In this document: in pieces, positions 42,764 to 52,209 of the stretch | Position numbering within the stretch: the stretch's first letter is position 1 | Layout: every line of letters starts with the position of its first letter | Assembly: GCA_902363675.1 (NCBI GenBank) | Contig: CABJAV010000009.1 | Location: 1-64,000, forward strand | Source: Lachnospiraceae bacterium | GTDB lineage: Bacteria > Bacillota > Clostridia > Lachnospirales > Lachnospiraceae | DNA length: 64,000 nt | Direction of reading: 5' to 3' | The notes under the pieces: generated by a model | What the model was told of the DNA's origin: nothing | Database searches by the model: none | What the model saw: the letters and a program-made list of their open reading frames with translations, nothing else | Program-made: the position numbers and the translations under genes

Positions 42764-45337
42764 TTACTCCAATCTCAATAATGAGAACAATTCTTCGTTA
42801 CTTAACTCCGTAATCCACTTTTCGGAACCGCTTCCGATCACATTTTCCGCCAGTTCCTTTTTGGATTCCAGCATCGCATCTATTTTCTCCTCAATCGTTC
42901 CCTGAGAGACAAATTTATGTACGATCACATCTTTTTTCTGCCCGATCCGGAATGCCCGGTCCGTTGCCTGATTTTCTACTGCCGGATTCCACCAGCGGTC
43001 AAAATGAATGACATGATTGGCTTTCGTCAGGTTCAGTCCCGTTCCCGCCGCTTTGACAGACAGTACAATAAACGGTACATAGGCTTCTCCCTGAAATGCA
43101 TCCACAATCTCCGTCCGCTTCGCCACCGGTGTTCCTCCGTGCAGCACATAGCCCTTAGCATGAAAAACGGTCTCCAGATACGCTGCCAGATCGTCCGCAA
43201 TCTCCTTAAACTGCGTAAAAACCAGCACGCGCTCACGCTTTTCATAGATTGTCTCACAGATTTCTTTCAAAAGCTGAAATTTTCCGCTCTCTGATGGTGT
43301 ATAGACATCCTGTCCCAGATACTGATCCGGATGGTTGCAGATCTGTTTTAACTTCATGATTGCCGTAAGCACAATCCCTTTTTTGGCAAACTGGGAAATG
43401 CTGTGTTCTGCCTCCATCTGCCGGACTTTCTGCTCCATATCCGAAACCACCTTGCGGTACAAAATGGTCTGTTTTCTGGTCAGCTGTGCAAAATCCGTCA
43501 TTTCCACCTTTTCCGGAAGATCTGCAATAACGGTCTTGTCCGTCTTGACACGACGGAGCATAAACGGGGTAATCATGGACTTTAACTTTGCATATCCCTG
43601 TGGATTTTCTTCCAGTCCTTTCGTAAACTCATGGAACTCTTTGGATGTCCCAAGCAGACCATGATCTATAAAATCAAACAACGACCATAAATTGGTCAGG
43701 TCATTTTCAATCGGCGTGCCGGTCATGGCAATCCGCATCTGTGCCTGCAGTTTTTTGATTTCGCGTGTCTGTTTCGTGCCCGGATTTTTGATTGCCTGTG
43801 CCTCATCGAGAATCACGCAGTCCCACATCGTTTCCTGAAATGCTTTGATGCGGGAAACCATGCCATATGTCGTTATCGTAAGGAATGCAGCCCCTGCATC
43901 AAATTCCTGTGCAAGCTGCGCAGATGTCTTTCCGTGAATAACCTGAATCGTCATATCGGGGACAAACTTTGCTGCCTCCTTCTGCCAGTTTCCGATCAGG
44001 GATGCCGGAACGACCAGAAGCGTTTTTGCACCTTTGTCTGATTTTCTCATTTTTTCGAGATAGCATAGAACCTGAAGTGTTTTTCCAAGTCCCATATCGT
44101 CTGCCAGGCATGCACCAAATCCCAGTTTCTGCATATAATTCAGCCACGTATACCCATCCTTCTGATATGGACGAAGCGTTGCATGAACGGTTTTCGGCAC
44201 TGCTGCCGAACGGATACCGGATGGTTTTCGCAAATTGCGCAACATTTTGGAAAGCCATGCCCCGTTGGTCACAAGCGCACCTACATCTGCGGAAATCTTT
44301 TTTCCATTTCCGATTTCCATCTGCAAAGCTTCCCTCAGTGTGATGCTGGTGTCCATGCCATCCATGCGTTTCAGAAGTTCCCGCAGTTTTTTATGATTTA
44401 CCTCTACCCACTTACCTTTGAGAAATGCCAGCCCCTCCGTCTGCGCCAGCAGAATTTCCACATCTTTTTTCGTAAGTGCCTCTCCGTCCACACACAGCTG
44501 TGGCTGCATCGAAATCAACGAATCAAATCCTACCATGGCAGGTTTCTTTTCGCCCAGCCGGATTTCTACCGAACACTCCATTGCACGCTTTCTCCACCAG
44601 TTCGGAATCCGACAGAGAATCCCGGTCTGTTCGATTTTTTCCACATCACGCAGAAACTGATATGCCTCTTTCCCTGTAAAACGCAGAACATGGAACATCT
44701 CCCCGCTTTCTACCAGTTCTGCAATCAGATCCGACACCTCTGCCGCACGGTTCAGGCAGGACAACAATGCCAGCAGCTTATCTCTGTCATCCTGATATTC
44801 GGTCAGTGCGTATTTCAGCGGCATATGATGCACGGCATGATCCTCTCCGAGCGAAGCATAGGTTGCCATAAAAACAAACGGATCTTCGCCATCTTTATTT
44901 TCTACCAGATGCAGAAAGATCCTCTCCGGTACATGCAGCTTCTGGTTCTGCTCTGTGAGATACAATTCCACACTGCCTTTATAACCTGAAATTTCCCTCT
45001 GAAAAATCTGCTCCAACTGCGAAAATACTCCGGCAATCCACTTACGGTCAATATATTCTGCCCCGATCGCATAAGGAACTGACGAAAGCAGATGCTCAAG
45101 ATGTTCCTCATCCGGCACCACATGCGTTGCTTCTCTTGTCAGTTCCAGTTCCGGCATTTCTGTAAGACACTGGAAAAATGCCTCTGACAGTTCATATAAA
45201 AACAACTCCGATGAAGACATTTCTTTTGACCGCCTGGAAAATCCCATGTGATATAAGGTTTCGTAGCGCTTCTCCAAAGTTTCTTTTTCCTGTGTGTCCG
45301 GGTAAAATCCGGTTGGGGTAAATATATACTGGTTCAT
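42764..45337 (-). CDS. SNF2-family helicase-like ATPase
   Basis: This 857-residue protein has a long N-terminal SNF2-associated region (about 1-380). The SNF2 motor (about 385-857) shows motif I DDMGLGKTLQ, motif II DEAQ, motif III MTGTPIENDLTNLWSLF, and the helicase C-terminal block with TGLNLTKANHVIHFDRWWNP. Such proteins move along double-stranded DNA without unwinding it. It is flanked by the SWIM protein gene (five bases) and the AAA-PD-(D/E)XK gene (four-base overlap). Relatives occur both as housekeeping genes and within defence islands, and the sequence does not decide which. Confidence 0.92.
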   Translation of the reverse strand: MNQYIFTPTGFYPDTQEKETLEKRYETLYHMGFSRRSKEMSSSELFLYELSEAFFQCLTEMPELELTREATHVVPDEEHLEHLLSSVPYAIGAEYIDRKWIAGVFSQLEQIFQREISGYKGSVELYLTEQNQKLHVPERIFLHLVENKDGEDPFVFMATYASLGEDHAVHHMPLKYALTEYQDDRDKLLALLSCLNRAAEVSDLIAELVESGEMFHVLRFTGKEAYQFLRDVEKIEQTGILCRIPNWWRKRAMECSVEIRLGEKKPAMVGFDSLISMQPQLCVDGEALTKKDVEILLAQTEGLAFLKGKWVEVNHKKLRELLKRMDGMDTSITLREALQMEIGNGKKISADVGALVTNGAWLSKMLRNLRKPSGIRSAAVPKTVHATLRPYQKDGYTWLNYMQKLGFGACLADDMGLGKTLQVLCYLEKMRKSDKGAKTLLVVPASLIGNWQKEAAKFVPDMTIQVIHGKTSAQLAQEFDAGAAFLTITTYGMVSRIKAFQETMWDCVILDEAQAIKNPGTKQTREIKKLQAQMRIAMTGTPIENDLTNLWSLFDFIDHGLLGTSKEFHEFTKGLEENPQGYAKLKSMITPFMLRRVKTDKTVIADLPEKVEMTDFAQLTRKQTILYRKVVSDMEQKVRQMEAEHSISQFAKKGIVLTAIMKLKQICNHPDQYLGQDVYTPSESGKFQLLKEICETIYEKRERVLVFTQFKEIADDLAAYLETVFHAKGYVLHGGTPVAKRTEIVDAFQGEAYVPFIVLSVKAAGTGLNLTKANHVIHFDRWWNPAVENQATDRAFRIGQKKDVIVHKFVSQGTIEEKIDAMLESKKELAENVIGSGSEKWITELSNEELFSLLRLE

Positions 45338-46920
45338 TTTTCTATCGTCTCCGTTTCTATCCTGCAGGTATAAGTTTTTTCGGCTTTCCTGTAATTAATT
45401 CCGACCAGAAGCAACCTTCCATGATAATCCTTGAATGCCTTGTCATACTTTTTCTCCCGGATCTGATCAAGTGCTGTCTGTGCAGACTGATCCCATTTTA
45501 ATTCAACAATCATAGCAGGACTTTCGACATGCTTTCTCGGAACAAACACCAGATCCGCAAACCCTTTTCCGCCTGCTACTTCCCGGTAAATCTCATGCGT
45601 TTTCTTTGCCGCATAGTATGCCAGTGACAGTACACACGCCAGGGAATTTTCATCATTATATTTCAGAATGGAAATATTCTCTTCATGCACCCGCTGAATT
45701 TGTTGTGCAACATATTCTTCATCCCCACGAAGTGTAGCTTCCATCAAATCCTCTGACCGCCGGATGGCCGCCATCACCGGTTCCCAGCCTCCGTCCTCGA
45801 TACAATTAATAAACTCTTTCTGCACTTCCTGATTGGGAATGCAGACGGTCTGTGCGTAAAAATCGTATGTCAGATACCCCAGATGAACCAACAACGTGAG
45901 TACATCGTCCGCACTGGCAAACGTTGTCATGTCATTTTGGAATTTATCCGGATTTACCGGGATGTGTTCCCCGGCAATCAGCCGGGTGGTCAGTTCTTTT
46001 AACCCATACTGGTTCATTTGGATGTATTTCTTTAATGCCTCATACGTCTCTGTTTTTGTCCAGTAGCTGTCATAGTCATGACCAAGCATTGACATGACAA
46101 CAGAACGTGGATTGTAAATCTGCACACCCTTTAAATCATAGCCATCATACCACTGTTTCGTCTTGTCGTATGGCATATCGTACTGCTGGCAGAGTTCCTG
46201 CACTTCAGATTCTGTGAAACCGGTAAACTCTGCCAGTTCGCGCTGGTTGGTCATGGAGTATTCGTCGAACATGTTCAGGGCGGAATGTTCGCCGTATTTT
46301 TTAATTTGGAGGATGCCGGTCATGTAGGCAAGCACACAGTAAGGCTGATTTTTTAGCAAATCCCTGAGAAAGTTGAGATACTTTTTCTGCGCCTGCGCAT
46401 CCATCGGGTTCACCCGAAAAATACAATCCCATTCATCAATCACGAAAACAAAATAGCTCCGCGTCTGGGAATAGATTTCTTCCAGAACCGATACCAGATC
46501 TTCCTCATAATATGTGACCTGTGGAAACTCCCTTTTCAGCTCCCGTACCACTTTTCTGGAAATCAGTTCCATCATTTCCTCCACGGATTCTGTCCGCCCA
46601 AGAAACTGCTGCATATTCAGATGAATCGCATTGTATTGATTCAGATGCTTTTTAAAATCAGGATCTTTTGCAATTTTAAAGGGTTTAAACAATTCATAGG
46701 AATCATCCCCTTTTCCATAATATGCCACCAGCATATTTGCCGCCATGGATTTTCCGAAACGGCGGGGACGGCTGACGCAGATGTTCTGATGCTCCGATTT
46801 TAAATTCTGGTTTGTGAAAGCAAGAAGCATTGTCTTGTCTACATATATTTTTGAATTTACCGCTCTTTTAAATTCTTCATTTCCAGGATTTACATAAATT
46901 CCCATCTGCGTTTTCTCCAA
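45334..46920 (-). CDS. AAA-ATPase-like / PD-(D/E)XK nuclease-fold protein
   Basis: This 528-residue protein combines an N-terminal AAA-ATPase-like domain with a C-terminal PD-(D/E)XK domain. The first (about 1-290) has an unusual Walker A SRPRRFGKS and Walker B FVFVIDEWD. The second (about 420-528) has DLVFVPRK and IVELKWD, with the Asp, Glu and Lys of the nuclease site present. This family (AAA-ATPase_like with PDDEXK_9) is very abundant in Lachnospiraceae and Bacteroidales, but its function is unknown. It overlaps the SNF2 gene start by four bases. A second, related copy with an added HTH lies at 55968-57839. Confidence 0.87.
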   Translation of the reverse strand: MEKTQMGIYVNPGNEEFKRAVNSKIYVDKTMLLAFTNQNLKSEHQNICVSRPRRFGKSMAANMLVAYYGKGDDSYELFKPFKIAKDPDFKKHLNQYNAIHLNMQQFLGRTESVEEMMELISRKVVRELKREFPQVTYYEEDLVSVLEEIYSQTRSYFVFVIDEWDCIFRVNPMDAQAQKKYLNFLRDLLKNQPYCVLAYMTGILQIKKYGEHSALNMFDEYSMTNQRELAEFTGFTESEVQELCQQYDMPYDKTKQWYDGYDLKGVQIYNPRSVVMSMLGHDYDSYWTKTETYEALKKYIQMNQYGLKELTTRLIAGEHIPVNPDKFQNDMTTFASADDVLTLLVHLGYLTYDFYAQTVCIPNQEVQKEFINCIEDGGWEPVMAAIRRSEDLMEATLRGDEEYVAQQIQRVHEENISILKYNDENSLACVLSLAYYAAKKTHEIYREVAGGKGFADLVFVPRKHVESPAMIVELKWDQSAQTALDQIREKKYDKAFKDYHGRLLLVGINYRKAEKTYTCRIETETIEK

Positions 46921-46988
46921 TAAATAATAAGCTATGAATAGTATACTCTATCCATAGCTTATTGAAAAGTACGCATTTAAAAACGCAA

Positions 46989-49292
46989 TTAGTATTCGTT
47001 CTGCAATCTCTTATAAATCTTTTTCATAATATCTTTGTATCGTGTGGAATCCGCGCTTTCACCCACCTGCTGGTTTACTTCCGCTTTAAAATCCGAATAA
47101 TCCGTGCATCCACTGTTATAATATGCATCGTATCCAATGTTATAAAACAGCTCATAACGGTAATTGTGCAATGCCATAAGGTTCTTATATAAAGTAGCAT
47201 TCTTCTTCATTTTCTTTACCGCGCCGTTCATATCCTTGGTTCCGTTTTTCGTAATGACACCCAGCTTTTTCATTTGTGCAAGAACCTCTTCATTTCCGAA
47301 CTTGTAATCATTCTTTGCATAATAAATATTGATAATGGTCTGAACATCCTGCACGCTTGTAATATTTTCCAATTCATACTGGGACAGATATTTCTTCTTG
47401 GTATAAAAAGCAGCCAGATCAGAGGCACTGAATTCACTGCCATCTCCATATGCATCTGCTAACACTTCTGCATCGATTGCGCTCTGGAAACGGATCACAT
47501 CCGCACCGTCATTGCTCTCGCCATATACATAGACCTGACGGTTATCTTTGTTTTTCAATTCACTGCTGTAATTGATCTGATAAATACTTTTCTGCTGTTC
47601 ATAAATCTGCTCATAAATATCATACAGTTCGGAAACATCATAAATATTGTGATAAAATCCGCCAGTGGATTCTGCGATATTGCGCAGCACACCATCTTCT
47701 ACATCATCACCGATTCCAATGATATACACCGGAATCTGATACGTATTTGCAATGTTAATAACATCATCTTCATCATAATCATAACCGGAACCATATGGTA
47801 CGTTCATACCATCCGTAAAAGCCACAACACAACGGGAACCGGTCGCTGTCGCTGTGTACAAAACAGACGAATACAGAGACTGATATAAAGAAGTAAGTCC
47901 TTCACACTCCAGGTTGTTGATTGCCGTCTCCACCGAATTCTTGTCCGTTGTAAAAGTCAGTTCTCTAGAATATATGGATGAGATTGTAGATAATCCCAGA
48001 TTCGTATCATCCTCCGTTGCCTCTGTGAACTGGTTCAGACAATCCTGCATAGAACCAAACTGCCAGCTCATACTGTCACTGATATCTGCTACAAGATCAA
48101 TGGACATATTTCCTTCGATCTGCTTTACATCCGAAATTGAACATTTAACCCATTCATCCGAATCATCTTTTTTCTCATAGATCACAAATGAATCCTTGTT
48201 CCAGCTCTCATCTTTGTTGTCACTGTTCACATACAGATTGATCTGCTTGTCCTGTGACACATCCACCTGATCATAATTTAAAATATTTCCAGGGGTTGTA
48301 AATTTATAGTCCAGACTCTGGTAGTTATCATACTCCTGCTTCTCCTCTTTGAAGTTTCCTGCATTGTAAGCACTCCTCACTTTCTCGGCACTCTGTCCAA
48401 GCAGAAATTCCTCACAGGAATAGACATCATCCGCACCGTCTTCAACATAAGACAGCATGTTGTCTCCCTCTGTCTTATTGTAGTCAATAATCTCATCCAC
48501 GAGCTTGCTAAAAGCCTCTGTCTCTTTCCGGCTCTCATGTTCATCGAAATCCTTGAGAGCACTCTCGCAGTCCGCCTTTGCCTCATTGTACTTATCTTCA
48601 TAATCACCAAGAAAATACTTGCTGTCTTTCTCCATCTTAGCTGTTGCTTCTTCGTATGCCTTCTGATACTTTGCAACTTTTGCATTCAATGCAGAAATTT
48701 CATCGCTCAGCTGCTGCATTTTTTCTCTCTGACTTCCAGTCTTCCAAAATTTAAAGCCGGAAATAATGCTTTTGGCATCGTCCATGTCCTGCTCATATTC
48801 ACTCTCGTATTTTCCGAGTGACATATATGCAGCACATTCCTTCTCAAAAGCCGCAACATAATTCTTAAAACCGTTGATACGGACCACACCAACGACACCT
48901 ACGATAAGGACTACTGCAAGGACCGCAGCGATTGGGATAAAGATTTTCTTATTGAGTCCCTTTTTCTTTGCCGGGACTGGTGTGTTGTTAACCATGTTGT
49001 TTTGCGTATTATTTGGCATATTATTCGGCACATTGTAGCCTGCATAATTGCCCGGATCATTTACCACATTATTTGCGGCATTGTTTGTGACATTCTCTGT
49101 TGGAGCGGTCTCACTCTGTTCCGGTTCCCGGGCAGCTACGTTCTGTTCCTGTACTGCTTCCGGTTCTGGTGCAGCTACGTTCTGCTCCTGTGCTGCTTCC
49201 GGTTCTGGCGCAGCTGGCAGCCGGGTTCCGCAGCCTGCACAGAATAAACTGTCATCGGAATTTTCCATTCCACAAGTCAAACATTTTTTCAT
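46989..49292 (-). CDS. Zinc-ribbon, transmembrane, von Willebrand A domain protein
   Basis: This protein of about 767 residues begins with a cytoplasmic zinc ribbon (CLTCGMENSDDSLFCAGCG). A repeat-rich linker (two copies of EPEA-QEQNVAA) and an Asn-rich stretch follow, then one transmembrane helix (about 135-155). A coiled coil (about 165-290) leads to an extracellular VWA domain (about 400-600) whose metal site reads DISDSMS, with VVAFTDGMN later. The C-terminus is helical. ATG 49292 was chosen because AAGGAG lies seven bases upstream. The gene stands alone, and nothing follows it before the AAA-PD-(D/E)XK gene about 70 bases downstream. It probably binds a ligand or partner outside the cell in a metal-dependent way; the ligand is unknown. 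Confidence 0.87.
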   Translation of the reverse strand: MKKCLTCGMENSDDSLFCAGCGTRLPAAPEPEAAQEQNVAAPEPEAVQEQNVAAREPEQSETAPTENVTNNAANNVVNDPGNYAGYNVPNNMPNNTQNNMVNNTPVPAKKKGLNKKIFIPIAAVLAVVLIVGVVGVVRINGFKNYVAAFEKECAAYMSLGKYESEYEQDMDDAKSIISGFKFWKTGSQREKMQQLSDEISALNAKVAKYQKAYEEATAKMEKDSKYFLGDYEDKYNEAKADCESALKDFDEHESRKETEAFSKLVDEIIDYNKTEGDNMLSYVEDGADDVYSCEEFLLGQSAEKVRSAYNAGNFKEEKQEYDNYQSLDYKFTTPGNILNYDQVDVSQDKQINLYVNSDNKDESWNKDSFVIYEKKDDSDEWVKCSISDVKQIEGNMSIDLVADISDSMSWQFGSMQDCLNQFTEATEDDTNLGLSTISSIYSRELTFTTDKNSVETAINNLECEGLTSLYQSLYSSVLYTATATGSRCVVAFTDGMNVPYGSGYDYDEDDVINIANTYQIPVYIIGIGDDVEDGVLRNIAESTGGFYHNIYDVSELYDIYEQIYEQQKSIYQINYSSELKNKDNRQVYVYGESNDGADVIRFQSAIDAEVLADAYGDGSEFSASDLAAFYTKKKYLSQYELENITSVQDVQTIINIYYAKNDYKFGNEEVLAQMKKLGVITKNGTKDMNGAVKKMKKNATLYKNLMALHNYRYELFYNIGYDAYYNSGCTDYSDFKAEVNQQVGESADSTRYKDIMKKIYKRLQNEY

Positions 49293-49455
49293 CTGTAACT
49301 CCTTTTCTGTATCTGCGTACCAATGCACCATTTATAAATGCTGTACTAGTACTAAAGTTCCATAAATAATACTACACCTATGATGAGCATATTTCAACGA
49401 CTAATATAGCGCCACTGTTTGCTGTATTAAAAATTCCATATGTTTCAAAAATGTC

Positions 49456-49499
49456 TCGACATAACGCAACATAAATGCTATAATGCGCCCATAGCATTT
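49456..49499 (+). promoter_or_regulatory. Promoter with overlapping dyad upstream of the Rpn-type gene
   Basis: TCGACA (49456-49461) and TATAAT (49479-49484) are 17 bases apart. AAATGCTA (49473-49480) and TAGCATTT (49492-49499) form an 8-bp dyad over the -10 box and the start point, as expected of an operator. The rest of the 340-base gap (49293-49672) shows nothing clear. The leader to the gene at 49673 would be about 180 bases. Confidence 0.5.
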
Positions 49500-49672
49500 A
49501 TTTATGTAGTTCTATGATTACATGTTCAAAATGTTTCATATGCTTGGGTATATCGCCCGCATTACCAATCAATTTTTAAAATTTAATAACTTACTTTAAA
49601 TTATTTTCAGGTCACAAAAGACTGTTAAATCAGCTCTTTTTGATATATACTTAAGGAAAGGTAACATACCAC

Positions 49673-50611
49673 ATGGGGAAAACCAAAGATGTAACTACAG
49701 AAACAACCAAAGAAGTCCATGGCACTATCTTTGACGATGTATTTCGAACCATCGCCCAGAAGATGCCATTCCTTCTCATTCCGCTGATCAATGAAGTGTT
49801 TCAGACGAATTATCCGGAAGATATCCACTTTCAACAATTGCGGAATGAACACTATGAAAAGCTTGGAAAAATCATCACCGATTCCATTCTCCAGATTGAA
49901 GACTGCACTTATCATCTTGAATGTCAGTCCTCACTCGACGGACGAATGGTAATCCGGATGTTTGAATACGATTTTTCCATAGCACTGGAACTTGCACAGA
50001 AAAACAATGAAACTTTTGAAATCGAATTTCCGCAATCATGTGTTCTGTATATTCGAAATCACCGGGAGCATAGTCTTCCTGATTACCACGAAGCAATCGT
50101 AAAATTTGCAGACGGTCAACAGATACTCTATCGTGTGCCAATCCTGCGGGCACAAAACTATACTGTGGATTCGATATTCGAAAAACAACTGTTAATACTT
50201 CTTCCATATCACATTCTACGGTATGAAAGTTACCTGAAAAATTCGGGTAGTAACACAAAAAAGCTGGAGCAATTATTAACGGACTATCAAAAAATCAGTG
50301 ATGCGTTAGAGCAATGTACGGATGATAAGAAATCAGCTCTTTACATCGATATCATTATACTTATCGAAAAGATTGCAGATCATATCATTCCAAAAGACAA
50401 TGTAAAAGTTAGAGAGAGGCTAGGTGATCTTATGGGCGGTAAAATTTTACAACTTGAATCAGAACGATTACGCGAGGAAGGACAAAAGACTGAACGAATT
50501 CGTGCAATTCAAAATATGATTTCGCTTGGGTTAACAAAAGAAAAGATTCTCACAAAATATTCCGAAGAAGAATATGAAGAAGCTGTAAAAACTATGCTTG
50601 TGGAAGCATAA
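49673..50611 (+). CDS. Rpn-family PD-(D/E)XK nuclease (transposase-like)
   Basis: This 312-residue protein has a PD-(D/E)XK core of the Rpn/YhgA type in its first half, with DDVFRTIAQKMPFLLIPLIN, an acidic DSILQIEDCTYHLECQS (E..ECQ in place of ExK) and MVIRMFEYDFSIALELA. The C-terminal part (about 190-312) is helical. Rpn proteins promote recombination by DNA cleavage in enterobacteria, and many Firmicute copies occur scattered without partner genes. The start has AAGGAAAGG about 11 bases upstream. It lies alone on the + strand between leftward genes. Whether it is active cannot be judged from sequence. Confidence 0.82.
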   Translation: MGKTKDVTTETTKEVHGTIFDDVFRTIAQKMPFLLIPLINEVFQTNYPEDIHFQQLRNEHYEKLGKIITDSILQIEDCTYHLECQSSLDGRMVIRMFEYDFSIALELAQKNNETFEIEFPQSCVLYIRNHREHSLPDYHEAIVKFADGQQILYRVPILRAQNYTVDSIFEKQLLILLPYHILRYESYLKNSGSNTKKLEQLLTDYQKISDALEQCTDDKKSALYIDIIILIEKIADHIIPKDNVKVRERLGDLMGGKILQLESERLREEGQKTERIRAIQNMISLGLTKEKILTKYSEEEYEEAVKTMLVEA

Positions 50612-50627
50612 TAGGAATAAGTCATGA

Positions 50628-50656
50628 TAATCACCCTTTTTAAAAAGGAGTGGTTA
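50628..50656. terminator. Palindrome between convergent genes, likely bidirectional terminator
   Basis: TAATCACCCTTTTT (50628-50641) and AAAAAGGAGTGGTTA (50642-50656) are complementary apart from one mismatch and one bulge. It lies between the stop of the rightward Rpn gene and the stop of the leftward small gene at 50681. Confidence 0.5.
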
Positions 50657-50680
50657 CCATGGCTTTACATTTTCCAAAGC

Positions 50681-50980
50681 TTATTGCAACGTCTCTAATT
50701 CCAGCAAATCTTCCGGTTTGCGCACAAGCGAAAATGCAGGTTGTGGGAGTTTTTCATCCGGTGTCCTCTCCCAGATTACTCTCTGTGCCAGTTCTACCCC
50801 GGACAATCCAGCTACTACCGAACAATTTCCTTTTTCGAACCGATGCACATATGCTGAGGTCAGAAACATGCGATAAAATTCTTGCACATCTATCCTACAT
50901 CCATTTACTGCATAATCAAACATCCATGCCAAAGTCATCTGCGCTTTTCCAAGATAAATTTCATCGTATGCGTGAATCAT
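50681..50980 (-). CDS. Small conserved-looking protein of 99 residues
   Basis: The protein starts MIHAYDEIYLGKAQMTLAWM and contains FDYAVNGCRIDVQEFYRMFL and AGLSGVELAQRVIWE. This pattern recalls small proteins that accompany DUF3990/DUF3791 genes in Firmicutes. That link is from memory and uncertain; no DUF3990 gene follows here. It overlaps its 51-residue neighbour by 20 bases, as in toxin-antitoxin-like pairs. The opposite-strand frame at 50650-51018 is less likely to be real. Function is unknown. Confidence 0.6.
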   Translation of the reverse strand: MIHAYDEIYLGKAQMTLAWMFDYAVNGCRIDVQEFYRMFLTSAYVHRFEKGNCSVVAGLSGVELAQRVIWERTPDEKLPQPAFSLVRKPEDLLELETLQ

Positions 50981-51116
50981 CCGCCTTCATCTCCTCGTCC
51001 AATATTTGCAACATATAAATATCTCCCGGTTTTCTTGGTTCCTTCCTGATTTTCTGATACTGCCCATTCTTTGACAAGGTCCAGATTCTGCGTACAATAA
51101 AATCCGCTTCTGTAAT
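50961..51116 (-). CDS. Small basic protein of 51 residues, first of a pair
   Basis: The protein starts MITEADFIVRRIWTLSKNGQ and is Lys/Arg-rich. ATG 51116 was chosen because GCAGGAAA lies about ten bases upstream; an earlier Met at 51146 lacks a site. It begins 34 bases after the stop of the epimerase gene, so it may be read as the tail of the glycan operon, and it overlaps the 99-residue gene. No family was recognised with certainty; it could be the antitoxin half of a small pair. Confidence 0.5.
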   Translation of the reverse strand: MTEADFIVRRIWTLSKNGQYQKIRKEPRKPGDIYMLQILDEEMKADDSRIR

Positions 51117-51149
51117 CATTGTAGCGTTTTCCTGCACCATACACAAAAT

Positions 51150-52202
51150 TTATACTTTTCCTATATCCTTTAATATTTCAATAGAATGCAAAATTCCCTT
51201 TTTAATAGAAAAATTTGCATTCCATCCAAGAGCCCTCAATCTACTTCCATCTAAAATCTGTCGTTCAATTGGACTTCTCTCCATATATTCTTCATTAGTC
51301 GGTAATTGCATATAAACGTTTTTTTTTGAAAGCGTAGCACAAATTTTTGCAAATTTTCTTATTGTCAATTTTTCCAAAGAAGAGACATTATATGCCTGAT
51401 TCACCTCTCCACAAAGTAACACTGAAAAAATTGCAGATGCACTATCAGCTACATATAAATAAGATCTTTCTTGTAGACCTTCACTTTTTAATACAACATT
51501 GTTGTTTAAAGCAGCACTTCGAATAAATTGCATATGTGCACGATTATCTGAATCCAATGCATTTGGACCAAAAGTATGACATAATCTTGCAATAACAATG
51601 GGTAAATGATATTGCTCTCCATAGCATATACATAAATTTTCTGCAATTTGCTTTCCCAGCGGATAACAAGAACGTAATGACAAAATATCTACCACTCCAT
51701 TCTCATTTTCTCTATGCCCCACCTCATCTGTTTTATATTGTCCATATACCTCTCCAGATGATACAAATAAAAACTTTTTTACACCACATTTCTTTGATAT
51801 TTCAAGAACCCTTCTTGTTCCTTCTACACTCTTTATAATTGTGCCTGTAGGATCCTCTCGAAATAAAGCCGGATACGAGTTAGCAGCTGCATGAATAACA
51901 TAATCAACCGGAGTATCAAAATCCAAATTATCACAAATGTCACCAACAACATATTTCAAATATGAATCTTGTTTTCCAAAACGCGCCTCAAGCTTTTCAA
52001 TTTTTCTTGAAACTGCATAGATTTGTATATGTGTCTCGTATTCTTTGTTCAAATGTCGCAAAATATCTACAAGAAAGGAGCCTACCAATCCGGTCGCTCC
52101 TGTAATAAAAATTCTTGTTTCATATAGTTTTTGAATTTCTTGTATATTCTTGCACGAACTATCAACATCTTCTCTATAAAGTGTATTATTTAAAAAATCC
52201 AT
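51150..52202 (-). CDS. NAD-dependent epimerase/dehydratase (extended SDR)
   Basis: This 350-residue enzyme has the Rossmann motif GATGLVGS, the active-site Ser-Ser-Gly-Glu-Val-Tyr (SSGEVYG) and the catalytic Tyr-x3-Lys in CYPLGKQ. It would modify the sugar part of a nucleotide sugar. It follows the IspD/TarI-like gene by seven bases at the end of the UDP-FucNAc-type gene set. The DNA is more A+T-rich than its neighbours, which is common in horizontally moved glycan genes. The substrate is unknown; activity on a CDP-linked compound made by the neighbour is possible. Confidence 0.85.
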   Translation of the reverse strand: MDFLNNTLYREDVDSSCKNIQEIQKLYETRIFITGATGLVGSFLVDILRHLNKEYETHIQIYAVSRKIEKLEARFGKQDSYLKYVVGDICDNLDFDTPVDYVIHAAANSYPALFREDPTGTIIKSVEGTRRVLEISKKCGVKKFLFVSSGEVYGQYKTDEVGHRENENGVVDILSLRSCYPLGKQIAENLCICYGEQYHLPIVIARLCHTFGPNALDSDNRAHMQFIRSAALNNNVVLKSEGLQERSYLYVADSASAIFSVLLCGEVNQAYNVSSLEKLTIRKFAKICATLSKKNVYMQLPTNEEYMERSPIERQILDGSRLRALGWNANFSIKKGILHSIEILKDIGKV

Positions 52203-52209
52203 TTTTTCC

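Noticed and set aside
50650..51018. 122-residue frame on the + strand
   Set aside because: It is opposite two overlapping leftward frames with better start sites and protein-like composition, and it begins inside a terminator-like palindrome.
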